A stretch of DNA of 14,441 nt from Candidatus Paceibacter sp. (GTDB lineage Bacteria > Patescibacteriota > Patescibacteriia > SG8-24 > DYFX01): NCBI GenBank assembly GCA_020724945.1, contig DYFX01000026.1:1-14441 (forward strand), read 5' to 3'. Positions 1-5,924 of this stretch are shown piece after piece. Both the position numbers and the translations under genes were made by a program. Below the pieces are notes generated by a model, which saw only the letters and a list, made by a program, of their open reading frames with translations, was not told the DNA's origin and ran no database searches. The stretch's first letter is position 1. Every line of letters starts with the position of its first letter.

Positions 1-91
1 GTCCCCCTTCCCCTTCGATCGCCTGAGCGCCGCGCTCGGACACCGATCGGAAGCATCGAATGCACCTTCAACCAGATCCAAGGAGGATCCC

Positions 92-871
92 ATGACCGCG
101 AACCTCGAGCTGTTCCGCTCCCTGTCGAAGACCCTCGACGAAGTCGTCCTGAAGGTCGACGGCGACCTTCCCGGTGCCGAGGACATCCACCCGGCCATCG
201 CCAAGATCGGCGCCTACGCGGCCGACCTGATCGATCTGCCGGTCCGCCTCGCCAAGGCCAAGGCCAAGAAGGCCTCGGCCGAGGCGAGCGTCCCGGTGCG
301 CGAGAAGGCCGTCCGCCAGGCGCGCCACGCGGTGACGATGCTCGAGGCCAAGCTGAAGAAGCTCGGCGAGCGCATCGATCACAACCTGTACGCGCTCTCC
401 TCGGAGGGCGACGCGCCGGCGCCGGCGCCGGCGAGCGTCCTGGGGATCAAGCTCCCCACGCGGCAGGAGATCGTCGAGGAGCTCCGCAAGGAGATCGCCT
501 CCGCCGAGGACGAGCTCGCCGCCGCGGCCGCGAAGGCCAAGAAGTCCGAGTCGCTCCTCAAGGGCGCCCGGACCCGCGCGGTCAACGCGGCCGACGAGGT
601 CGCGGCGGCCGAGAAGGCCATCGCCGACCACGCGGCGCGCCTCGAGGAGACCATCAAGCTCCTCCGCAAGACGACCGCGCACCTGCGCAACCGGCAGGAG
701 AAGCGCGATCGCAAGCGCCAGGGCCACGCGGAGACGGTCGAGCTCGTCCCCGAGCCCGCCGCCGTCACCGCCGCCCCGTCCGACGAGGACATCCTCGCGC
801 AGGCCAAGGCCTGCGGCCTCGACATCGAGTGCCCCGAGGACCTCGCCGCCGCCCGCTCGCTGTTCATCTGA
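92..871 (+). CDS. Hypothetical coiled-coil protein, 259 aa
   Basis: I do not recognise a family. The protein is rich in Ala, Lys, Glu and Arg. It has long heptad-like helical stretches at about residues 55-100 and 125-215, separated by an Ala/Pro linker (residues 110-116, APAPAPA). The C-terminal 30 residues look like a small separate helical unit. There is no signal peptide or membrane segment, so a cytoplasmic structural or scaffold role is the most one can infer. The ATG at 92 is preceded by AAGGAGG four nucleotides upstream. The frame stays open to the left window edge, but the strong ribosome site decides this start. It is probably the first gene of a small operon with the genes at 1046-1934; a GC palindrome (897-922) lies in the 174-nt gap. 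Coding is well supported by codon use; function is unknown. Confidence 0.85.
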   Translation: MTANLELFRSLSKTLDEVVLKVDGDLPGAEDIHPAIAKIGAYAADLIDLPVRLAKAKAKKASAEASVPVREKAVRQARHAVTMLEAKLKKLGERIDHNLYALSSEGDAPAPAPASVLGIKLPTRQEIVEELRKEIASAEDELAAAAAKAKKSESLLKGARTRAVNAADEVAAAEKAIADHAARLEETIKLLRKTTAHLRNRQEKRDRKRQGHAETVELVPEPAAVTAAPSDEDILAQAKACGLDIECPEDLAAARSLFI

Positions 872-896
872 TCCACGCCCGACCCTCACCCGCCTC

Positions 897-922
897 GGCG
901 CAGCGTCCCCGGACGCTGCGCC
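897..922. repeat. Perfect 12-bp GC-rich inverted repeat
   Basis: Arms GGCGCAGCGTCC and GGACGCTGCGCC are separated by only two C residues. The site is 26 nt after the stop of the coiled-coil gene. A pyrimidine-rich tract without a T-run follows, so it is not a classic intrinsic terminator. It could be a processing or stability hairpin, a weak terminator, or a protein-binding palindrome. Confidence 0.6.
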
Positions 923-1045
923 CTCTCCTCGAGGGCATCGTCTCGCCTCCCTCGGCGACGCGACGCCTTCAAGGAGGGGAGCGCGCCGGACGCCCGCGTC
1001 CGCGCATCGCGCCGCTCATCCGAACACCACCGCAAGGAGATGCCG

Positions 1046-1315
1046 ATGACCGAAACCGACAGGCCCTCGTTCTTCCACACGACGGAGTTCAACGCATGGC
1101 TGATCACCTCGTTCTTCACGGTGCTCGCCAGCCTCTGCTTCGCCATCCTGCCCGTCGCCGGCATCCACGCCTTGGGCGTCGAGGCCGGCGAAGAGCTCTC
1201 CCGTTACGGCGCTCCGGCGTCCGAGAAGACGCCCGGCGCCCCGCGGATCGAGCCGGTCCCCCGGCCGATGCACGGCTTCCCCGTCGCCTTGGGGAGCGCG
1301 AGGCGTTCCCCGTGA
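1046..1315 (+). CDS. Small one-helix membrane protein, 89 aa (possibly N-part of a frameshifted gene)
   Basis: The N-terminal 15 residues are polar. One hydrophobic segment follows at about residues 18-42 (WLITSFFTVLASLCFAILPV), then a Pro-rich tail. AAGGAG lies six nucleotides before the ATG at 1046; an in-frame ATG at 1040 is too close to that site. The stop TGA (1313-1315) overlaps a GTG that could start the next gene (GTGA). The last residues (GSARRSP) use rarer codons (ttg ggg agc agg) than the rest. One extra G near 1291 would continue the reading as FPVALGEREAFPVTLEEM into the next frame. The true product may therefore be a single membrane-anchored protein of about 200 aa. Family not recognised. 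Confidence 0.65.
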   Translation: MTETDRPSFFHTTEFNAWLITSFFTVLASLCFAILPVAGIHALGVEAGEELSRYGAPASEKTPGAPRIEPVPRPMHGFPVALGSARRSP

Positions 1316-1653
1316 CCCTCGAGGAGATGGACGAAGACCTCCTGCGCCTCCGCGAGGAAAACGCGCCGGAGGAACGCGTCGCCGACGCCGCCTCGCGGCT
1401 CCTGGACCGCCTGCTCGAACTCGAGTACGCGAGCCTGGCCGCCTGGCACGCCGGCGCCTACGGCGCGTTCTGGGACGACGGGCGCAAGCTCGATATCCTC
1501 GAACGCTTCCACGCGCAGGGCATGACCGCGCAAGCGATCGCGCTCTGCCACCGATGGAAGATGTCCGCCGTCTGCAGGAAATCGAAACGCGAGCTCTACC
1601 AGGAGCTCTTCCCGCAACTTCCACCCCGCACCTTCAAAGGAGAATCGACATGA
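1312..1653 (+). CDS. Small soluble helical protein, 113 aa (possibly C-part of a frameshifted gene)
   Basis: The protein is highly charged and helical. It is acidic at the start (MTLEEMDEDLLRLREEN) and then has a mid part with aromatic residues around AYGAFWDDGRKLDILERF. No family is recognised. The GTG start overlaps the previous stop as GTGA and has only a weak GAGG eight nucleotides upstream. The frame remains codon-typical for about seven codons before this GTG (GEREAFP). This supports the alternative that the gene is the continuation of 1046-1315 across a one-base frameshift or sequencing slip. Its own stop TGA overlaps the next ATG (ATGA, 1650-1653), indicating translational coupling in an operon. 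Confidence 0.6.
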   Translation: MTLEEMDEDLLRLREENAPEERVADAASRLLDRLLELEYASLAAWHAGAYGAFWDDGRKLDILERFHAQGMTAQAIALCHRWKMSAVCRKSKRELYQELFPQLPPRTFKGEST

Positions 1654-1934
1654 CCGACCCCGATACGATCGCTTCCGCCGTCCTGCGGCACATCGACGCC
1701 GCCGAGAAGTCCGACGGCATCCCCCAGCCCGCGCCGACCGACGGCGAGGTCTTCGACGGCGTGCCCGAGGAGATCCCGGAGGTGCCGACGGCGCCGATGC
1801 GGATCCCGCACGACCTCATCCCCAACCCCTTCGACAGCGGCGACGACTGGGAGCAGGTCGACGAGGACGCCGAGACCGTCGTGCGGCAGGTCCCCCGCCT
1901 GCGCCCGCACGACCCGACCGGCTGCATGATGTAG
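1650..1934 (+). CDS. Acidic Pro-rich hypothetical protein, 94 aa
   Basis: The start ATG overlaps the upstream stop (ATGA) and has AAAGGAG upstream, so it is the last gene of the left operon. The protein is acidic and Pro-rich (EEIPEVPTAPMRIP) with little predicted secondary structure. It ends in GCMM, with a lone Cys near the C-terminus. There is no signal peptide or membrane helix. It is likely a disordered cytoplasmic protein made together with the two upstream products. The stop TAG is followed within 20 nt by a strong bidirectional terminator. No family is recognised, so no function can be given. Confidence 0.75.
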   Translation: MTDPDTIASAVLRHIDAAEKSDGIPQPAPTDGEVFDGVPEEIPEVPTAPMRIPHDLIPNPFDSGDDWEQVDEDAETVVRQVPRLRPHDPTGCMM

Positions 1935-1950
1935 CCGAAGCGCCTCAGCG

Positions 1951-1994
1951 AAAAAAGCCCCGCATGCCTGTACGGATGCGGGGCTCTTCTTTTT
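1951..1994. terminator. Bidirectional intrinsic terminator between the left operon and clpP
   Basis: The perfect 10-bp stem AGCCCCGCAT (1956-1965) / ATGCGGGGCT (1976-1985) has a 10-nt loop. Six A residues lie on the left and a TCTTCTTTTT tract on the right, so it can end both the plus-strand operon and the convergent clpP transcript. Confidence 0.9.
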
Positions 1995-1996
1995 CC

Positions 1997-2614
<618 letters not shown>

Positions 2615-2633
2615 GGATGTGATGTTCCCTTAC

Positions 2634-2662
2634 AGGATACTCCATTGACGGGGCGTCGGGAA
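2634..2662 (-). promoter_or_regulatory. Weak candidate clpP promoter
   Basis: On the minus strand, TTCCCG (2657-2662), 17 nt, then TATCCT (2634-2639). The -10 box equals those used at 10113 and 10476, but the -35 is poor. It overlaps the divergent lipoprotein promoter. Confidence 0.35.
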
Positions 2663-2673
2663 GCGGTTAGGGT
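2645..2673 (+). promoter_or_regulatory. Promoter of the lipoprotein gene
   Basis: TTGACG (2645-2650), exactly 17 nt, TAGGGT (2668-2673). The leader would be about 22 nt and includes AAGGAGG at 2690-2696. Confidence 0.75.
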
Positions 2674-2701
2674 CGCAGCAGTTCTTCCCAAGGAGGCACC
2701 G

Positions 2702-3418
2702 ATGTCCATCACGCGCCTGTGCGCCCTGTCCGTCCTGCTCGCCGCCTGCGGCGAAGGCTCCGATGACGCGCCCGCTCCCGACTACGCCTGCTCCGAACCC
2801 GCGCGCATCGTCGTGCTGAAGCGCGACGAGCTGCGCTCCACCTGCTTCAACGACGAAGGCAACGGGTGCGACCTCGTCGGCATCGCCCTGCCGCAGGGCG
2901 TCACCACGCGCCTCGGCGTCGCCGTCTACGACGAGGACAAGCGCGAGTGCGATCCCGCGCTCACCTCCGCGTCGATCGACGACGAGGACTTCGACCTCGT
3001 GAACGACGGCGTCGACCTTCATGTCACCCCGCTGACCGACATCTTCGACACGGAGAACGGCGTCGAACCGTCCGGCACCCTGACCGTCCGCCACGAAGCG
3101 CTCTCGGCCCAGTGGCGCGTGCTCGCGATGGTGGATCTCGCCGGCGTCTGGGAGATCTCGATCGACGGCCTCGTCGTCGGCGACTTCGAAGCCGCACAGA
3201 GCGGCCGTTTCATCCGCTGGGCGCAATGCCCGCCGAACGACGCGCGGCCCGAATGCTCGGCCGGACTCGTGTTCCGGAATCTCGTGAACCTGCAGAGCCC
3301 CATCGGCGCCCTGAAGCTCGAAGGCGCCATCCGGCCGACGCGCGACCACATCGACGGCCGCTGGACGAACGGCGGCCAGCAAGGCGACTGGGACGCGCGG
3401 CGCCTCGCGGACGAATGA
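2702..3418 (+). CDS. Predicted lipoprotein with beta-rich body, 238 aa
   Basis: The N-terminus is a lipoprotein signal: Arg5, a short hydrophobic stretch, and lipobox LAAC with Cys16. The protein is predicted to be exported and anchored on the outer face of the membrane. A linker (GEGSDDAPAP) follows, then a domain with five spaced Cys (30, 48, 56, 83, 176; also 185) that could form disulfides. The C-terminal half has LAGVWEISIDG ... GRFIRW ... GRWTNGGQQGDWDARR. This resembles the repeating strand pattern of small lipid-binding-type beta-barrels, but no family is recognised. AAGGAGG five nucleotides before the ATG decides the start. The gene is monocistronic, with its own promoter and a terminator directly after the stop. 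Confidence 0.85.
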   Translation: MSITRLCALSVLLAACGEGSDDAPAPDYACSEPARIVVLKRDELRSTCFNDEGNGCDLVGIALPQGVTTRLGVAVYDEDKRECDPALTSASIDDEDFDLVNDGVDLHVTPLTDIFDTENGVEPSGTLTVRHEALSAQWRVLAMVDLAGVWEISIDGLVVGDFEAAQSGRFIRWAQCPPNDARPECSAGLVFRNLVNLQSPIGALKLEGAIRPTRDHIDGRWTNGGQQGDWDARRLADE

Positions 3419-3446
3419 AGCCCCCGACATCGTCGGAGGCTTTTTT
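3419..3446 (+). terminator. Intrinsic terminator of the lipoprotein gene
   Basis: Stem AGCC-C-CCGAC / GTCGG-A-GGCT with loop ATC and one mismatch, followed by six T. Its T-run overlaps the stop codon (TAA on the minus strand) of the convergent DHH gene. Confidence 0.8.
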
Positions 3447-4413
3447 ATGTCACCACCTTCCAACCGTCCGCATGCTCGCCGATCGTGCCGGCGACGGTGA
3501 AGCCCGCCGCCTTCTTGTGCCCGCCGCCGCCGTGCGCCTTGGCGAGTTCGGCGACATCGACATCGGCCGCGCTGCGGTAGCTGCCTTTCACCTTGCCGTC
3601 CTTCGTCTCCTTCAGCACCAGCACGACATCGGCCTTGAGGATGTGGTTCAGGAAGTTCGAGAGCCCTTCGAGGTGCTCGTCGTCGACGGGATGCTCTTCG
3701 AGGTCCTTGCGGAAGAGCGCGGTCGTGGCGGTCTTCCGGCCTTCGTCCCAGCGCAGGCGCTCGAGCGCGAGCCCCCAGAGCTTCAGCGCCGCGACCGGCT
3801 TGTTGCGCATGAGCCGCCGCGTGATGTCGCGCATCGAGACGCCCTTCAGCAGGAGTTCGGACGCGATCTCGAGGCTCTTCACCGTGGTGGCGGGATTCGA
3901 GAAGTTCGAGGTGTCCGTCAGGAGCCCGGTCATGAGGCAGGTCGCCATCGCCTGGGTGATCTCGACGCCGTTGGCCGTGAAGAAGGCGTGCACGACCTCC
4001 GCGGTCGAGGAGGCGTCGGTGACGACGAGGTTGGCGTCGCCGAAGGAGGTATTCGTGACATGGTGGTCGAAGTTGGCGATGAACGGCCGCTTCGGCATCG
4101 CGGCGACGAGCGCGTCGATGCCCGCGTACTGGAGGTCGCCCGCGTCGAACACGCAGATCATGTCGATCGCCTCGTCGTGGAAGGTCTCGGGATTCGTCTG
4201 CAGCTCGCGGATGCGCGGGAAGTAGGCGTAGGCGGAGCTCGGCGCGTCGACGCAGAACGCGTAGGCCTCGCGTCCTTGGTCGCGGAGCCAGGCGTAGACC
4301 GCCATCATCCCGCCGAGCGTGTCGCCATCGGGCTTGCGGTGCGACACCAGAAGAGGCCGCCGCGCGGAGAGCAGCTTCTCGTAGATGCGTTTCGTCGGAG
4401 TCGCGTGGTTCAT
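3445..4413 (-). CDS. DHH/DHHA1-family phosphoesterase, NrnA-like (catalytically intact)
   Basis: The family hydrolyses short oligoribonucleotides, cyclic-dinucleotide breakdown products or 3'-phosphoadenosine phosphate, using two metal ions. All expected motifs are visible: HRKPDGD (His25, Asp29, Asp31), Asp90 in VFDAGD, the DHH motif (residues 116-118, NFDHH), Asp167 in TGLLTDTSNF, and the DHHA1 substrate loop GGGGHKKAAGF (295-305). At 322 aa it has normal NrnA length. I start at the ATG at 4413. The longer reading uses a TTG at 4428 that lies inside the -10 box of the promoter 4428-4456, so it cannot be transcribed. The leader is then only about 8 nt with no Shine-Dalgarno. A second, degenerate paralogue lies at 13008-14150. 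The exact substrate cannot be told from sequence; RecJ is excluded by size. Confidence 0.93.
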   Translation of the reverse strand: MNHATPTKRIYEKLLSARRPLLVSHRKPDGDTLGGMMAVYAWLRDQGREAYAFCVDAPSSAYAYFPRIRELQTNPETFHDEAIDMICVFDAGDLQYAGIDALVAAMPKRPFIANFDHHVTNTSFGDANLVVTDASSTAEVVHAFFTANGVEITQAMATCLMTGLLTDTSNFSNPATTVKSLEIASELLLKGVSMRDITRRLMRNKPVAALKLWGLALERLRWDEGRKTATTALFRKDLEEHPVDDEHLEGLSNFLNHILKADVVLVLKETKDGKVKGSYRSAADVDVAELAKAHGGGGHKKAAGFTVAGTIGEHADGWKVVT

Positions 4414-4427
4414 ACGGACAGCCGCCA

Positions 4428-4456
4428 ACCTTATGAGAAACGAAAAACCCCGTCAA
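4428..4456 (-). promoter_or_regulatory. Promoter of the DHH phosphoesterase, inside the upstream terminator
   Basis: On the minus strand: TTGACG (4451-4456), exactly 17 nt, TAAGGT (4428-4433). The -35 box is part of the terminator hairpin of the preceding gene (4443-4467). The predicted start point is about 8 nt before the ATG. Confidence 0.75.
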
Positions 4457-4467
4457 GGATGACGGGG
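4443..4467 (-). terminator. Terminator of the paralogous unknown pair
   Basis: Read on the minus strand: CCCCGTC, loop ATCCTT, GACGGGG, then TTTTT. It begins 3 nt after the stop of the 242-aa gene and overlaps the promoter of the DHH gene. Confidence 0.85.
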
Positions 4468-4469
4468 CG

Positions 4470-5198
4470 TCAGTCGCCGCCGGCGCGGAGCACGGCGACG
4501 CGGATGTCGCCGATGCCGGCGCCGAAGACGGCGTGCGGGAAACGGAGACGGACGGGCTCCTCGACGAGACCGCCGCGGCCGCGCTCGAAGGCGACGCCTT
4601 CCGGCAGCCGCGTCTCCAGGAACTCCGTGAGGAGCTTCCGATGCGGACGCTGCAGCAGCATCTGATCATCGGGTCGCGGCACGGCGGCGCCCTCCGGAAG
4701 CGGCGGCATGTGCCGGCTCACGCGCACGACCGGAGCCTGATCGTAGTCCGTGCCCGGCAGGCCTTCGACCGTCACCCAGCGGCCGTCGACGCCGGCTTCG
4801 CGACACAGCCCGAAGTTCGCGTAGAGCGGATCGGTGCCGAGCGGATACAGGTCGAACCGGAACGGCGGCGCCTCGACATGATGGCGGAATCCGCCCGCGT
4901 CGTACTCCGCGCGTTCCGTCTCGACGAGCGCGCCGATGATGCGCATCGTGTGCGCGCCGTAGGGCAGCTTGTACGCCAGTCCCGAGGACTTGAGCAGCCG
5001 CGTGATCCCGTCATCGCCCGGGCGCGGCGGCTTGGGCGTCGAGAGCGTGTACGGCGCCTCGAGCCCCCTCTCCTCCGCGAAGGCGGCGTAGGCGTCGAGG
5101 ATGCCGCCCATCGCCGCGAGCACCTTGCGGATGTCGTAGCGCTCGCCCTTCGCGATCGCGACATCCCCGTCCTCCGTCGGCCGGATATCTTCGATCAT
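4470..5198 (-). CDS. Hypothetical protein, 242 aa, paralogue of the adjacent upstream gene
   Basis: Not a recognised family. It aligns by eye with the 209-aa product next to it in several blocks: AKGERYDIRKVLAAMGGIL (residues 16-34), ETERAEYDA (93-101), PLGTDPLYANFGLC (119-132) and FPHAVFGAGIGDIRVAVL (220-237). The end motif, an aromatic/His followed by FGAG.G.IR, is the most conserved. There is no signal peptide or membrane segment, so it is probably cytoplasmic. The ATG overlaps the upstream stop (ATGA, 5195-5198) and has AGGAGG seven nucleotides away, so the two proteins are translationally coupled and may form a heteromer. The pair is transcribed away from smc and ends at the terminator 4443-4467. 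This copy has an extra 30-40 residues in its middle compared with its partner. Confidence 0.85.
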   Translation of the reverse strand: MIEDIRPTEDGDVAIAKGERYDIRKVLAAMGGILDAYAAFAEERGLEAPYTLSTPKPPRPGDDGITRLLKSSGLAYKLPYGAHTMRIIGALVETERAEYDAGGFRHHVEAPPFRFDLYPLGTDPLYANFGLCREAGVDGRWVTVEGLPGTDYDQAPVVRVSRHMPPLPEGAAVPRPDDQMLLQRPHRKLLTEFLETRLPEGVAFERGRGGLVEEPVRLRFPHAVFGAGIGDIRVAVLRAGGD

Positions 5199-5824
5199 GG
5201 TTCATCCTCCTCGTCGCAGGGTCCTTCGAGGTAGCGGCAGATGCGGATCGGTCCGTGGCCGGCGCCGAACGCCTCGTGGAAGAAGCGGACGACGACGATC
5301 TCGGCGTCCGCGTCATGCGGGACGAAGTCGACATGCACGACGCCATCGTCGTCGCCCAGGACCTCCTTCAGGAACTTCGTGGCCTTGGGCCCCATCGGGA
5401 AGAGGGGGCGGTCGCGGCTCATGAAGAACAGCGTGGGCGTCGGGTCCAGAGCGTCCCAATTCGCCTCGGCGGAAGTCAGGCAGTTGGCCATCGAGCCGTA
5501 GAGCGCGTCGAAGCCGAGCGGCGCCCAGGTGGCGAGGAACGGGCCGAACTGCGCGTAGAAGTGCAGGTCGGCGGCGTCGTAGCGGTCGCGCTTGATCTCG
5601 CGGAAGATGTCCGCGATCTCCTCGAGCGAATCGGCGGTCGCCGGGATCCCTTCGGGTTCCTCGGAGACGAGCTCCATCGGCGCGGCGTCGGGGAAGCGCA
5701 TCTGGGCCCGCCCGATGAGCGCCCGCAAGATGCCGTGGCCGGCCGCCAGGACCTTCTCGAGGTCGAAGCGCGGGCCTTCGGCGAGCATCGTGCTCCGGTC
5801 GAGCTCACGCAGCTTGGAAATCAC
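5195..5824 (-). CDS. Hypothetical protein, 209 aa, paralogue of the adjacent downstream gene
   Basis: First gene of a two-gene operon. It shares the block pattern of the 242-aa product: AEGPRFDLEKVLAAGHGIL (15-33), EIKRDRYDA (76-84), PLGFDALYGSMANCL (102-116) and FFHEAFGAGHGPIRICRYL (181-199). The start is GTG at 5824, with AAGGGAGG five nucleotides upstream. An internal ATG (codon 13) has no ribosome site, so GTG is preferred. The protein ends in an acidic tail. No catalytic motif is evident; His183 in the conserved end block is shared by both copies (His222 in the other). Divergent from smc: a TTGACG on the minus strand (5877-5882) overlaps the smc -35 region, but no good -10 is seen 17 nt on. 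Function unknown. Confidence 0.85.
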   Translation of the reverse strand: MISKLRELDRSTMLAEGPRFDLEKVLAAGHGILRALIGRAQMRFPDAAPMELVSEEPEGIPATADSLEEIADIFREIKRDRYDAADLHFYAQFGPFLATWAPLGFDALYGSMANCLTSAEANWDALDPTPTLFFMSRDRPLFPMGPKATKFLKEVLGDDDGVVHVDFVPHDADAEIVVVRFFHEAFGAGHGPIRICRYLEGPCDEEDEP

Positions 5825-5870
5825 GGGAACCTCCCTTGCAAAGGGCTTTCTGGAGCTTCCCCTCTGACGC

Positions 5871-5899
5871 TTGAATCGTCAAGGCTTTACGGGTACTTT
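5871..5899 (+). promoter_or_regulatory. Promoter of the smc-like gene
   Basis: TTGAAT (5871-5876), exactly 17 nt, TACTTT (5894-5899). The predicted leader is about 18 nt and lacks a Shine-Dalgarno site. A minus-strand TTGACG (5877-5882) directly abuts the -35, as in the divergent arrangement at 8892-8933. Confidence 0.6.
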
Positions 5900-5924
5900 A
5901 GAGAGGCATTAACCGGATCCTCCC

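Noticed and set aside
3..26. Possible tail of an upstream gene ending at TGA 24-26
   Set aside because: Only seven codons are visible, which is not enough to support a gene.
68..889. Long minus-strand open frame antisense to the coiled-coil gene
   Set aside because: It lacks a ribosome site and its composition (Gly/Arg/Leu-rich) is that of a GC-rich shadow; the plus-strand gene has AAGGAGG and normal codon use.
970..985. AAGGAGGGG Shine-Dalgarno-like sequence
   Set aside because: No ATG, GTG or TTG follows at a usable distance; probably chance in GC-rich DNA.
4414..4428. TTG start five codons upstream of the DHH ATG
   Set aside because: The TTG is inside the -10 box TAAGGT, so it would not be transcribed.
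2630..4669. Very long minus-strand frame
   Set aside because: Arg/Ala/His-rich shadow overlapping the DHH and lipoprotein genes; no motifs.
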